From contig NZ_WEGH01000003.1 in assembly GCF_009604375.1 (NCBI RefSeq), positions 868,001 to 932,000 on the forward strand: DNA of 64,000 bases, given 5' to 3'. This stretch comes from Actinomadura macrotermitis. Its GTDB lineage: Bacteria; Actinomycetota; Actinomycetes; Streptosporangiales; Streptosporangiaceae. The first letter of the stretch is position 1; each line of letters opens with the position of its first letter. This document shows, in pieces, positions 40,274 to 48,788 of this stretch. The notes under the pieces are model-generated. The model worked only from the letters and a program-made list of their open reading frames with translations, had not been told where the DNA came from and ran no database searches. Made by a program: the position numbers and the translations under genes.

Positions 40274-40870
40274 GTGGGCCGCAGCGCCACCCGGGAACGG
40301 CTGTTCGCCGCGGCGATCGAGCTGATCGCCGAGCGCGGCTTCGCCGCCACCACCGTCGACCAGATCGCCGAGCGGGCCGGGGTCGCCAAGGGCACCGTCT
40401 ACTACAACTTCGGCAGCAAGGCCGCGATGTTCGCGGCGCTGCTGGAGTACGGGGTGGACCGGTTCGCGGTCACCCTGCGCGAGGCGGCCGATGGGCTGGA
40501 GCCGCTGGCGGCGCTGGAGGCCGTCGTCGGCGCCGAGCTGGCGTTCATCGGCGCGCACGAGCCGTTCGCCCGGCTGCTGATCGCCGAGACCTGGCGCTCG
40601 GGCGGCGACTGGCAGCGCGCCGCCCGGCTCATCCGCGAGCGCGCCATCGCGGTGCTGGCGGACGTGCTGCGTGCCGCCGTGGACGCCGGGACGCTGCGCG
40701 CCGACCTGGACGTGGCCACCGCCGCCTCGGCGGTGTTCGGCATGGTCCTCACCGTCGCGCTCGACTGGCGGGCGCTGCAGCCCGACCGGCCGATGTCCGA
40801 CGTGCACGCCACCCTGATGGACCTGCTGCGCGGCCGCCTCACTACGGAAGCCGGCGGACCTCCTCGATGA
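40274..40870 (+). CDS. TetR regulator of the YhgE operon
   Basis: 198 residues from a GTG with GAGGAG seven bases upstream, 11 bp after the YhgE stop. DNA-binding domain at residues 3-50: SATRERLFAAAIELIAERGF, AATTVDQIAERAGVAKGTVY then YNFGSKAAMFAALLEY. The C-terminal domain (EPFARLLIAETWRSGGDWQR) is the TetR_C type often linked to YhgE operons. The palindrome at 37371 is its presumed operator. Its last 29 bp overlap the convergent MarR gene. Confidence 0.88.
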   Translation: MGRSATRERLFAAAIELIAERGFAATTVDQIAERAGVAKGTVYYNFGSKAAMFAALLEYGVDRFAVTLREAADGLEPLAALEAVVGAELAFIGAHEPFARLLIAETWRSGGDWQRAARLIRERAIAVLADVLRAAVDAGTLRADLDVATAASAVFGMVLTVALDWRALQPDRPMSDVHATLMDLLRGRLTTEAGGPPR

Positions 40871-41312
40871 CCCCCGGCATCCGCGCGTTGTTGTCGCGCA
40901 GCCAGTCCAGCAGGAAGCCGAGCCGCTCGTCGTCGTAGCCGCCGACGATCTCGGCGAAGCTGTGCCCGATCGGCTCGAAGTAGGCGCCGAACCGGGCCAG
41001 CGCCTCGGGCACCACCTCGATGATCACACGCCGCCGGTCGTCGGGGTCGGGGCTGCGCCGGACGTAGCCGGCCTTCTCCAGCCGGTCGATCACCGCGGTG
41101 ATCGCGCCGCCGGTGGTGATCCCCATGAGCTGGGCGAGCCGGCCGGGCGTCTGCGGGCCGTCCAGCGACAGCGCGTTGATGCACTGCGCGTCGGTGACGT
41201 TCAGGCCCGCCTTGGCCGCGGTCGCGTGGTGCAGCAGCACGGTGAACATCGTGCTGCGCTGCAGGGCCGACCGCAGTTCCTCGACCATCTCCGCACGCTC
41301 GGGGCCCGGCAC
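40842..41312 (-). CDS. MarR-family transcriptional regulator
   Basis: 156 residues from a GTG with GAGGAGG four to five bases upstream (the frame is open to 41381). The winged HTH reads QCINALSLDGPQTPGRLAQL, MGITTGGAITAVIDRLEKAG, YVRRSPDPDDRRRVIIEVVP. Two inverted repeats upstream are candidate operators. It is not obviously linked to a target, though the acyl-CoA ligase operon ends toward it. Confidence 0.88.
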   Translation of the reverse strand: MPGPERAEMVEELRSALQRSTMFTVLLHHATAAKAGLNVTDAQCINALSLDGPQTPGRLAQLMGITTGGAITAVIDRLEKAGYVRRSPDPDDRRRVIIEVVPEALARFGAYFEPIGHSFAEIVGGYDDERLGFLLDWLRDNNARMPGVIEEVRRLP

Positions 41313-41327
41313 GTCGCCTCCTCGGAT

Positions 41328-41424
41328 GTCTCTGAACAAGAGACACGCTAGCCGATCGGCGGCCGGGCCCGTCCCGATCACTCCGGCGGGACCGTAAGAT
41401 GGTTTTTGTTAGGACCGCTAACAA
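41328..41424 (-). promoter_or_regulatory. Inverted repeats upstream of marR
   Basis: GTCTCTGAACAAGAGAC (41328-41344) lies 16 bp before the MarR start, and TTGTTAGGACCGCTAACAA (41406-41424), with perfect 7-bp arms, lies 94 bp before it. The second is in the range for MarR autoregulation or for the end of the convergent operon; both stand out as A/T-richer. Confidence 0.5.
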
Positions 41425-41482
41425 CGGACCTGCCGCGGCCCCACATCTCACGAGGATGCTGGGGCCTTTGCATACCCGGGAT

Positions 41483-43051
41483 TCACGCCTCCTGTGCGAT
41501 CTGCTTGGCCCAGCGGTAGTCGGCCTTGCCTGCGGGCGAGCGCTTCATCTCCGCCACGAACGCGTAGACGCGCGGCACCTTGTAGCCCGACAGCTCCTTG
41601 CGGCAGTGCGCGTCCAGGTCGGCCGGGGCCGGGTCCTGCCCCGCGACCGGCTGGACGACGGCGGCGACGCGGTTGCCCCACCGCTCGTCGGGGACGCCGG
41701 TGACGACCGCGTCGTACACCGCCGGATGGCCCTTCAGGACGGCCTCGACCTCCTCGGGGAAGACCTTCTCGCCGCCGGTGTTGATGGCCTGCGAGCCCCG
41801 CCCGAAGACGGCGATCGACCCGTCGGCCTCCACCGTGGCGATGTCGCCGGTGAGCAGCCAGCGGCGGCCGTCCACGACCGGGAAGGTGCGGGCGGTCTTG
41901 TCCGGGTCGTTGTAGTAGCCGTTCGCGATGTGGCCGCTGCGCGCCACCTGGCCGATGACGCCCGAGCCCGGCGGGACGGGGCGCAGCGCGTCGTCGAGGA
42001 CGGTCACGCCGGTGACGTCCGGCGCGAACCGCAGCCCCTTCTCCGGCGACGAGCCCGAGACGGCCTCGGCGGTCGAGCCCGACTCGGTGGAGCCGAACCG
42101 GTCCAGCACCATCGTGTCCGGCAGCAGCTTCTGGATGCGCTCGCGGACCGAGCCGGTGAAGATCGCGCCGGTGGAGACGAAGGCGAACAGCGACGAGGTG
42201 TCGTAGCCGCCGCGCGCCAGCTCCTCGGCCATCGGGATCGCCATCGCGTCACCGGTGATGGTGAGCGAGTTGACCTTCTCGCGCTCGATGGTGCGCCACA
42301 CCTCGGCGGCGTCGAAGCGGCGGGTGTAGACGACGGTCGCGCCCATCCACCACGCGATGAACGTGGCGACCTGGGCGGCGCCGTGCATGAGCGGCGCCAC
42401 CGGCATCATGGTCAGCGGCCCGGCCGCGCGGGCCTGCTCCACCAGGTCCCCGGGCCGCTCGGGGCGCGGCATCGTGGGGTTCCAGAACGCGAAGATGATC
42501 TGCGCGGCCTCCCACATCACGCCCTTCGGCATGCCGGTCGTGCCGCCGGTGTAGATGATGTAGAGGTCCTGCGGGGAGCGGGCGGGGAAGCCGCGGGTCG
42601 CCGGCTGGTCGCGGAGGGCGTCCGCGTAGGCGACGGCGCCCTTCAGCGCGGGCTCGCCGCCGACCGCCACCAGGTGCCGCAGCTTCGGCGCCTCCGCGAC
42701 GACGGCCGCGACGCGCTCCTCGAACTCCACGTCGTACACGAGCGCGACGCTGTCGGAGTCGTTGTAGAGGTAGCGCAGCTCGTTCTGCACGTACCGGTAG
42801 TTCACGTTGATCGGCACCGCGCGGATCTTCAGCGCGGCCAGCACCGTCGCGGCGTACTCCACGCCGTTGTAGAGCTGCACCGCCACGTGCTGCCCGGGCT
42901 CCACCCCGGCGGCGGCGAGGTGGTGGGCGAGGCGGTTGGCGTGCGCGTCCAGTTCGGCGTAGGTGAGCCGGACGTCCCCGCACACCAGGGCGAGGCGGTC
43001 CCCGATCGCGTCCGCGATGCCCTCGAACAGGTCGGCGTGGTGGAACTCCAT
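41483..43051 (-). CDS. Acyl-CoA synthetase (FadD-type)
   Basis: 522 residues of the ANL ligase family. The P-loop reads DLYIIYTGGTTGMPKGVMWE, the adenine motif MVLDRFGSTESGSTAEA, the hinge GRRWLLTGDIATVEADGSIA, and the C-terminal catalytic Lys lies in KRSPAGKADYRWAKQ. It activates a carboxylic acid to its CoA thioester. GGGAGC precedes the ATG. Last gene of the five-gene operon with a second ligase, a DUF35 protein and two lipid-transfer thiolases; by context it probably acts on sterol side-chain or related acids (FadD17/FadD19-like). Confidence 0.88.
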   Translation of the reverse strand: MEFHHADLFEGIADAIGDRLALVCGDVRLTYAELDAHANRLAHHLAAAGVEPGQHVAVQLYNGVEYAATVLAALKIRAVPINVNYRYVQNELRYLYNDSDSVALVYDVEFEERVAAVVAEAPKLRHLVAVGGEPALKGAVAYADALRDQPATRGFPARSPQDLYIIYTGGTTGMPKGVMWEAAQIIFAFWNPTMPRPERPGDLVEQARAAGPLTMMPVAPLMHGAAQVATFIAWWMGATVVYTRRFDAAEVWRTIEREKVNSLTITGDAMAIPMAEELARGGYDTSSLFAFVSTGAIFTGSVRERIQKLLPDTMVLDRFGSTESGSTAEAVSGSSPEKGLRFAPDVTGVTVLDDALRPVPPGSGVIGQVARSGHIANGYYNDPDKTARTFPVVDGRRWLLTGDIATVEADGSIAVFGRGSQAINTGGEKVFPEEVEAVLKGHPAVYDAVVTGVPDERWGNRVAAVVQPVAGQDPAPADLDAHCRKELSGYKVPRVYAFVAEMKRSPAGKADYRWAKQIAQEA

Positions 43052-43061
43052 CGCAGGCTCC

Positions 43062-44219
43062 CTAGGGTTTGTCGCTGCCGACGATCCACATGGCGAAGAA
43101 CTGGGCGCCGCCTCCGTAGGCGTGCCCGAGGGCGCGGCGCGCGCCGTCCACCTGGTGCTCCCCGGCCATGCCGCGGACCTGCAGCGCCGCCTCGGCGAAG
43201 CGGATCATCCCCGAGGCGCCGATCGGGTTGGACGACAGCACGCCGCCCGAGGCGTTCCAGGGGATGTCGCCGTCCAGCGCGGTCGCGCCCGCCTCGGTGA
43301 GCTTCCAGCCCTCGCCCTCGCCGCAGAACCCCAGGTTCTCCAGCCACATCGGCTCGTACCAGGAGAAGGGGACGTACACCTCGGCGCAGTCCAGCTCGCG
43401 GCGCGGGTCGGCGATGCCGGCCTGCCGGTACACCTCGGCCGCGGCGTCCTTGCCGCCCTGCGGGTTCACGGTGTCGCGGCCCGCGAAGAAGATCGGCTCG
43501 GAGCGCATCGCGGTGCCGTGCACCCAGGCGGGCTTGTTCGGCGCCTGCTTGGCGGCCTTCTCCGACGCCAGCACCATCGCGCACGCGCCGTCCGAGGACG
43601 GGCAGGTCTCCAGGTAGCGGATCGGCTCCCAGAGCATCGGCGTGGACTCGACCATCTCGCGCGAGATGCCGGGGATCCTCAGGTGCGCGTAGGGGTTCTT
43701 CAGCGCGTTCTGCCGGTCCTTGACCGCGACCAGTGTGCCGATGTGGCCCGGGGCGCCCGACCTGCGCATGTACGCGCGGATGTGCGGCGCGAAGTAGCCG
43801 CCCGCGCCGACGACCAGCGACGTGGAGAACGGCGTGTTCACCGTCAGCGCCCACGTGGCGTTCGACTCCGACTGCTTCTCCCACGCGACCGTGAGGACCC
43901 GCTCGTGCACGCCGCTCTGCACCAGGCCCGCCGCCACGATCGCGGTCGACCCGCCGACCGACCCGGCGGTGTGCACCCGCATGATCGGCTTGCCGGTCGC
44001 GCCGAGCGCGTCGGCCAGGTACGCCTCGGGCATCATCACGCCCTCGAACAGGTCGGGCGCCTTGCCGATGACGACGGCGTCGATGTCGGCCCAGGTCAGC
44101 CCGGCGTCCTGCAGCGCCTTGACGGCGGCCTCGCGGAGCAGGCCGGCCATGGAGACGTCGAGCCGTTTGGTCTTGTAGACCGTTTGCCCCACGCCGATGA
44201 TCGCGCACGGGTTACCCAT
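43062..44219 (-). CDS. Lipid-transfer thiolase-like protein (Ltp3-like)
   Basis: 385 residues of the thiolase superfamily. The position of the nucleophilic Cys in NACASG reads VHTAGSVGGSTAIVAAGLV, so no Cys is present; the C-terminal motif is WNASGGVLSSNPIGASGMIR, in which the GHP His is replaced by Asn. This matches sterol aldol-lyase-type Ltp proteins rather than true thiolases. Size and order after a 346-residue partner and a DUF35 protein mirror Ltp3 (Rv3523). A small frame and a duplicated 5' fragment separate it from the previous gene. Confidence 0.85.
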   Translation of the reverse strand: MGNPCAIIGVGQTVYKTKRLDVSMAGLLREAAVKALQDAGLTWADIDAVVIGKAPDLFEGVMMPEAYLADALGATGKPIMRVHTAGSVGGSTAIVAAGLVQSGVHERVLTVAWEKQSESNATWALTVNTPFSTSLVVGAGGYFAPHIRAYMRRSGAPGHIGTLVAVKDRQNALKNPYAHLRIPGISREMVESTPMLWEPIRYLETCPSSDGACAMVLASEKAAKQAPNKPAWVHGTAMRSEPIFFAGRDTVNPQGGKDAAAEVYRQAGIADPRRELDCAEVYVPFSWYEPMWLENLGFCGEGEGWKLTEAGATALDGDIPWNASGGVLSSNPIGASGMIRFAEAALQVRGMAGEHQVDGARRALGHAYGGGAQFFAMWIVGSDKP

Positions 44220-44295
44220 GGTGACGCTCCAGGTTCATGCGACCGTTTGCCCCCGAGCCCATTGGGTTGGCGATGATCGCGCACGGATTACCCAT
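44212..44295 (-). repeat. Duplicated ltp 5' end forming a 27-codon frame
   Basis: Between the two thiolase-like genes the first codons of the downstream gene occur twice: ATGGGTAAYCCGTGCGCGATC at 44219 and again at 44295, each followed by GGGGCAAACGGTC. The upstream copy opens a 27-codon frame whose ATG overlaps the preceding stop (ATGGGTAA) and whose TAA overlaps the next ATG (again ATGGGTAA). The simplest history is a small tandem duplication of the original overlap; the frame could still pass ribosomes from one gene to the next. Confidence 0.75.
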
Positions 44296-45325
44296 TGCTC
44301 TCTCCCGAGAGGACGCAGACGAGGTTCTGCTGCAGGCACGGACCGGACGCGGCGTGGCCGAGCACCCGCGCCGCCGAGCCGTCGTGGACGCGGGCGGCGG
44401 CCTCGCCGATGCGGATCAGGCCCGTCGCCATCACCGGGTCGGCGGCGAGCGGCCCGCCGGAGGGGTTCACCAGCACGCCGTCGCCGAGCCCGAGCGCCTC
44501 GCGCAGGATCAGCTCCTCGTGGCTGTAGCGGGCGTGCAGCTCGGCGACCTCGATGCCCTGCGCGCCGCTCTTCGCACCGGCGATCCGCGCGGCCTCGGAG
44601 CGGGACAGGTCGCGGACGCCGGGCGAGTGCGCCTCGCTGCGGTGGTCGATCCCGGTGATCCACGCGGGGCGTTCGCACAGCTCACGGGCTTTGTCGCCGG
44701 CCGCCAGGACGATCGCGGCGGCGCCGTCGGTGACGGGCGCGACGTCGTGCGGGCGCAGCGGCGCGACGCCGTAGCCGTCGTCGCCGGGGTCGGGCAGGTC
44801 GAGCGCGAACGGGTTGGCGCGGCCCGCCTCGCGCGACCGGGCGACGACCGCGCGCAGGTCGTCCTCCTTGGCGCCCGACCGCTCCAGGTACGCGCGGGCC
44901 TGCAGCGCGGCGAGCGAGTCGCCGTCCACCCCGAGCGGCGCCAGGTAGTAGGGATCGAGCTGCCGGGTGGCGATCGCGGGCAGGTCGCCCTGCGAGGTCT
45001 TGCCGAAGCCGTAGACCAGCGCGGTGTCGACCTCGCCGTGCTGCAGCTTCACCCACGCCTCGTACAGCGCCCAGGCCGCGTCCATCTCGACGTGGCTCTC
45101 CGAGATCGGCGGCCAGGCGCCGACCGCGTCCAGCGCCGACACGAACGCGAACGGCGCGCCGGCGAGGTAGTCGTTGGAGCCCGAGCAGGTGAAGCCGAAC
45201 CGCTTCTGGCCGGTCCGCTCCTTGATCTCGGTGATGACGGGGGCGAGCAGCTCGGTCTCCGACAGGCCCTGGTCTTCGCCGGTGTGCCGCGTCTGCACGA
45301 ACGCGACGACCGCTATAGGTCTCAC
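44288..45325 (-). CDS. Lipid-transfer thiolase-like protein (Ltp4-like)
   Basis: 345 residues from a GTG that overlaps the DUF35 stop (GTGA). Cys is present at the nucleophile loop (FGFTCSGSNDYLAGAPFAFV) but the C-terminal motif reads VNPSGGPLAADPVMATGLIR with Asp-Pro for His-Pro. The shorter length matches Ltp4 (Rv3522, about 354 residues). With Ltp3 and a DUF35 protein such enzymes cleave C24-branched sterol side chains in rhodococci. The middle keeps VTDGAAAIVLAAGDKA as in all SCP2-type thiolases. Confidence 0.85.
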   Translation of the reverse strand: MRPIAVVAFVQTRHTGEDQGLSETELLAPVITEIKERTGQKRFGFTCSGSNDYLAGAPFAFVSALDAVGAWPPISESHVEMDAAWALYEAWVKLQHGEVDTALVYGFGKTSQGDLPAIATRQLDPYYLAPLGVDGDSLAALQARAYLERSGAKEDDLRAVVARSREAGRANPFALDLPDPGDDGYGVAPLRPHDVAPVTDGAAAIVLAAGDKARELCERPAWITGIDHRSEAHSPGVRDLSRSEAARIAGAKSGAQGIEVAELHARYSHEELILREALGLGDGVLVNPSGGPLAADPVMATGLIRIGEAAARVHDGSAARVLGHAASGPCLQQNLVCVLSGESNG

Positions 45326-46251
45326 AGGTAGTCCTTGATCGCGTCGAAGGGGACATCGGGCTCGTCGATGGGCTCGAACCAGCGGATGTTGGCCATGGTG
45401 CGGCCCCACTCCTCGCGCGGTTTCCACGCCGCCTTGACGCGCATGCCCATCCGCACCTGGTCGGCGGGGATGCCCGCGACGAGGGAGAGCATCGTCAGGC
45501 CCGCGCCGTCCAGGAGGATGTAGGCCGACACGAACGGCACCTCGGGGGCGCGCGGGTCGGGCAGGTTGTTCACCGCGAACGTGGTGACGGTGCCGGTGTG
45601 CGGGAGCTCGACCTCCTCGGTCGTCGGGACGCCGTCGCGCGGGCAGAGGCCCTTCATCGGGACGATGACCTGCTCGCACACGTCGCAGCGGTGGCCGAGG
45701 ATCCTGCCCTCGGAGATGCCCTCCAGGAACCGGTCCAGCGCCCGGCCGCCCTTCAGGCGGTACTCCAGCCGGCCCGGCGCGTTGATCATCGTGACCTCGG
45801 GCTGGAAGCAGGCGATGTCGCCGATCGCGCCCGTCCGGTCGGCGCGCCACTTCGGGCGGACCCGCATGCCGGTCTTCAGGAAGCGCGGCGGCGCGGCGCC
45901 CTCCTCGAAGACGCCGAGGTCCAGGGCGTGCAGCAGGGCGGTGTCGGCGCCGTCCGGGCGGATCAGCGCCCACGCGAACGGGCGGTCCAGGGGGTGCTCG
46001 CGGCGCGGCCGGGCCACCCACGACCACGTCGTCACCGTGCCGGCCGGGCCGACCGGGACGAACTCCTCGGTGACGGCGTCGCCGGTGTCGGGGTCGTACT
46101 CCAGCGGCGGGAACAGGACCTTGCCGGCGCGGGTGCGGACGCCGACCAGGTTGGCGTCGCGCAGTTCGCTGAGGAAGCGGCCGATGACCGGGCCGACCGA
46201 GCGGGTGTAACCGCCGGGGAACTCCAGGACGTGGTTGGGATCAGATGGCAC
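45322..46251 (-). CDS. Double DUF35 (Zn-ribbon/OB-fold) protein
   Basis: 309 residues with two DUF35-like modules. The N-terminal one (LVGVRTRAGKVLFPPLEYDP, TVTTWSWVARPRREHPLDRP) lacks zinc Cys; the second has GHRCDVCEQVIVPMKGLCPR then GTVTTFAVNNLPDPRAPEVP. Length and order match Rv3521, which sits beside ltp4 and ltp3 in mycobacteria. It probably supplies the acyl-CoA-binding partner for the thiolase-like subunits. GTG start overlaps the ligase gene stop by 11 bp. Confidence 0.85.
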   Translation of the reverse strand: MPSDPNHVLEFPGGYTRSVGPVIGRFLSELRDANLVGVRTRAGKVLFPPLEYDPDTGDAVTEEFVPVGPAGTVTTWSWVARPRREHPLDRPFAWALIRPDGADTALLHALDLGVFEEGAAPPRFLKTGMRVRPKWRADRTGAIGDIACFQPEVTMINAPGRLEYRLKGGRALDRFLEGISEGRILGHRCDVCEQVIVPMKGLCPRDGVPTTEEVELPHTGTVTTFAVNNLPDPRAPEVPFVSAYILLDGAGLTMLSLVAGIPADQVRMGMRVKAAWKPREEWGRTMANIRWFEPIDEPDVPFDAIKDYL

Positions 46252-47806
46252 TGTCGCGGTCCTTCCAGTAGGGATCGCGCAGCTTGCGTTTGAGGAGCTT
46301 GCCGTTCGGCTCGCGCGGCATGGTCTCGATGAAGTCGATCGTCTTCGGCCACTTCATCCGGGCGAGCCGGCCCTCCAGCGACGCCAGGATCTCCGCGGCC
46401 AGCTCCGGGCCGGGCGGCACGCCCTCGGCGGGCTCGACGACGGCCTTGATCTGCTCGCCCCACTCCTCGTCGGGGATGCCGAACACGGCCACGTCGGCGA
46501 CCTTGGGGTGCAGGGTGATCTCGTTCTCGATCTCGGCGGGGTAGATGTTCGCGCCGCCCGAGATGATCATGTCGGCCTTGCGGTCGGACAGGAACAGGAA
46601 GCCGTCGCCGGTCAGGTAGCCGATGTCGCCGACGGTGAAGTAGCCCTTCAGCCGGTTCTTGTCGGTCTTGTCGCGGTCGCCCTTGTACTCGAACTCGCTG
46701 CCGGCCATCTTCATGTAGATCGTGCCGGGGGCGCCCGCGGGGACCTCGTCGCCGTCGTCGTCGACGATCAGCAGCTCGCTGATCGGCCACGCCTTGCCGA
46801 CCGTGCCGGGATGGGCGCGCCACTCCTGCGGGCTCGCGATCGTCCCGCCGCCCTCGGTGGCCGCGTAGTACTCCCAGATGCAGTCGCCCCACCAGTCGAG
46901 CATCCGCTGCTTGATCGGCACCGGGCAGGGCGCGGCGGCGTGGATGGCCCACTTCATCGAGCCGACGTCGTAGCGCTTCTTGACGTCGTCGGGCAGGCCG
47001 AGCAGCCGCTTGAAGTGCGTCGGCACCATGTGCGTGTTGGTGATCTTGTGGTCCTGGATCAGCCGCAGCGTCTCCTCGGCGTCCCACCGGTCGACGTAGA
47101 CCAGCGTGTGGCCCATCTGCAGCGCGGTGCCGCCGAACTGGGTGACCGCCGTGTGGTAGTTCGGCGAGGTGATCAGGTGCGCCTGCGGCTCGCGCCCGGC
47201 GGGGCGTCCCGGCTGGATGCCGAACATGGAGAGCAGGAACGTCATCAGCTCGGCGCTGTCGTCGGGGTCGATCCCGGCCAATCGGCGCTTGACGCCCTTC
47301 GGCCGCCCGGTGGTGCCGGAGGTGTAGTGCATGGTGGCGCCGTTGCTGCGGTCGTCCGGCAGCGCGTCGGACCGGCCGTCGACCAGCTCGCCGTAGGGGC
47401 GGAAGCCCGGCACCTCGCCGAAGCCGAACCGGCGGTGCGCCTCGATGCCGCTCTCCTCGGCCGCCCGCGCGCCCTCGGCGGCGTACCGCTCGTGCACGAA
47501 GAACGCCTTGGCCTCGCTGTCGGCCACGATGTAGCCGATCTCCGGACCCGTCAGATGCCAGTTGATCGGCGTGTAGTACCAGCCGGCCTGCAGCGCGGCC
47601 AGGTACAGCACCAGGCCCTCGACGCCGTTCGGGACGAGCCCGCAGACGCCGTCGCCCTTCTCCAGGCCGAGTGCGCGCAGCCCGTGCACGAGCCGGTTCG
47701 CGCGGGCGAGCAGATCGCCGGCGGCGTACTCGGTCCCGTCCGGGTCGACGGCGGCCACCCACTCGGGGTCGGCCTGCGCCAGCCGCCAAAAGCCCAAGGA
47801 GCCCAT
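46241..47806 (-). CDS. Acyl-CoA synthetase (FadD19-like)
   Basis: 521 residues, ANL family. P-loop MHYTSGTTGRPKGVKRRLAG, core WEYYAATEGGGTIASPQEWR, YFTVGDIGYLTGDGFLFLSD, and the C-terminal Lys in REPNGKLLKRKLRDPYWKD. GGGAGGT precedes the ATG. First gene of the operon and divergent from the enoyl-CoA hydratase, the same arrangement as fadD19/echA19 in M. tuberculosis, where FadD19 loads the C26 sterol acid onto CoA. A KstR-like box lies in the shared promoter region. Substrate is inferred from this context only. Confidence 0.88.
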   Translation of the reverse strand: MGSLGFWRLAQADPEWVAAVDPDGTEYAAGDLLARANRLVHGLRALGLEKGDGVCGLVPNGVEGLVLYLAALQAGWYYTPINWHLTGPEIGYIVADSEAKAFFVHERYAAEGARAAEESGIEAHRRFGFGEVPGFRPYGELVDGRSDALPDDRSNGATMHYTSGTTGRPKGVKRRLAGIDPDDSAELMTFLLSMFGIQPGRPAGREPQAHLITSPNYHTAVTQFGGTALQMGHTLVYVDRWDAEETLRLIQDHKITNTHMVPTHFKRLLGLPDDVKKRYDVGSMKWAIHAAAPCPVPIKQRMLDWWGDCIWEYYAATEGGGTIASPQEWRAHPGTVGKAWPISELLIVDDDGDEVPAGAPGTIYMKMAGSEFEYKGDRDKTDKNRLKGYFTVGDIGYLTGDGFLFLSDRKADMIISGGANIYPAEIENEITLHPKVADVAVFGIPDEEWGEQIKAVVEPAEGVPPGPELAAEILASLEGRLARMKWPKTIDFIETMPREPNGKLLKRKLRDPYWKDRDSAI

Positions 47807-47866
47807 CGGACCTCCCTCATGATCGGCAGGTGAGCACCGTCACACGGCGATGCCCGGCGGTGAAAG

Positions 47867-47935
47867 TAGATCACGTTCTCGTTTTCTCCGGCAAGCCCTG
47901 TTGGCCAGGCCCGGCCTTGACTAGAATCCGTTCCT
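47867..47935. promoter_or_regulatory. KstR-like boxes in divergent promoter
   Basis: TAGATCACGTTCTC (47867-47880) read on the minus strand is GAGAACGTGATCTA, 12 of 14 matches to the KstR palindrome TAGAACGTGTTCTA. TAGAATCCGTTCCT (47922-47935) is a weaker second match and overlaps the plus-strand promoter, where TTGACT (47917-47922) is 18 bp before TACGAC. The first box sits between the two divergent starts. Confidence 0.55.
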
Positions 47936-47956
47936 GTTTCTACGACTGGAGGAACC

Positions 47957-48769
47957 ATGGCGGAACGGCTGCCGATCAGCACCGAGCACTGCACCGTCGA
48001 GCGGGACGGCCACGTGGTGATCGTGACGATGAACCGTCCCGCCGCCCGCAACGCGCTCAGCTCGGCGATGCTCGTCGGCCTCGCCGACGCCTGGGCCTAC
48101 ATGTCCGACACCCCCGAGGTGCGGGTCGGCATCCTCACCGGCGCGGACGGCCAGTTCTGCGCGGGCGCCGACCTGAAGGCGATGGGCACGCCGCCGTCCG
48201 ACCCGGCCGTCCAGGAGCGGATGAGGCACATCCCGAACTTCCACTGGAAGGGGCTGCTGCGCGAGGGCCGGCCGACCAAGCCCCTCATCGCCGCGATCGA
48301 GGGGTACGCCGTGGCCGGCGGGACCGAACTGCTCGTCGGCACCGACCTGCGCGTCGTCGCCGAGGACGCCACCCTCGGCCTGTACGAGGCGAAGCGCGGC
48401 CTGTTCCCGATGGGCGGCTGCGCGATCCGGCTGCCCCGCCAGATCGGCTACGCGGCGGCGATGGACATCCTGCTGACGGCCCGCTCGGTCACCCCGGCCG
48501 AGGCACTGGACATGGGCCTGATCAACAAGATCGTCCCGCCCGGCCAGGCCCTCGCCGCCGCCCGCGGGCTGGCCGACCAGATCGCCGCCTGCGGTCCCCT
48601 GGCCGTCCAGGCCATCCTGCGCACCTACCGCGAGACCGAGCACCTCGCCGAAGAAGAGGCCCTCAAGATCTCCGACGAGATCGGCTGGCCGGTGATCGGC
48701 TCGGCCGACGCCAAGGAGGGCTCCCGCGCCTTCAAGGAGAAGCGCCCGCCCAACTTCGAGGGCCGCTGA
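47957..48769 (+). CDS. Enoyl-CoA hydratase (EchA19-like)
   Basis: 270 residues of the crotonase family: MNRPAARNALSSAMLVGLAD, the oxyanion motif GADGQFCAGADLKAMG, IAAIEGYAVAGGTELLVGTD, LGLYEAKRGLFPMGGCAIRL. GGAGGAACC before the ATG is a strong ribosome site. Length and the divergent arrangement with a FadD19-like ligase match EchA19, which hydrates the sterol side-chain enoyl-CoA. The active-site pattern alone does not set the substrate. Confidence 0.88.
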   Translation: MAERLPISTEHCTVERDGHVVIVTMNRPAARNALSSAMLVGLADAWAYMSDTPEVRVGILTGADGQFCAGADLKAMGTPPSDPAVQERMRHIPNFHWKGLLREGRPTKPLIAAIEGYAVAGGTELLVGTDLRVVAEDATLGLYEAKRGLFPMGGCAIRLPRQIGYAAAMDILLTARSVTPAEALDMGLINKIVPPGQALAAARGLADQIAACGPLAVQAILRTYRETEHLAEEEALKISDEIGWPVIGSADAKEGSRAFKEKRPPNFEGR

Positions 48770-48788
48770 CCCGCGTACCCTCGGCACG

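Noticed and set aside
40842..40870. Convergent overlaps (also 52062-52065, 55772-55815) as antisense regulation
   Set aside because: Short 3' overlaps are routine in compact actinomycete genomes and nothing else suggests control.
42829..44208. 459-codon minus-strand frame across the ligase/Ltp3 junction
   Set aside because: Out-of-frame reading of two overlapping real genes with Arg-rich product.
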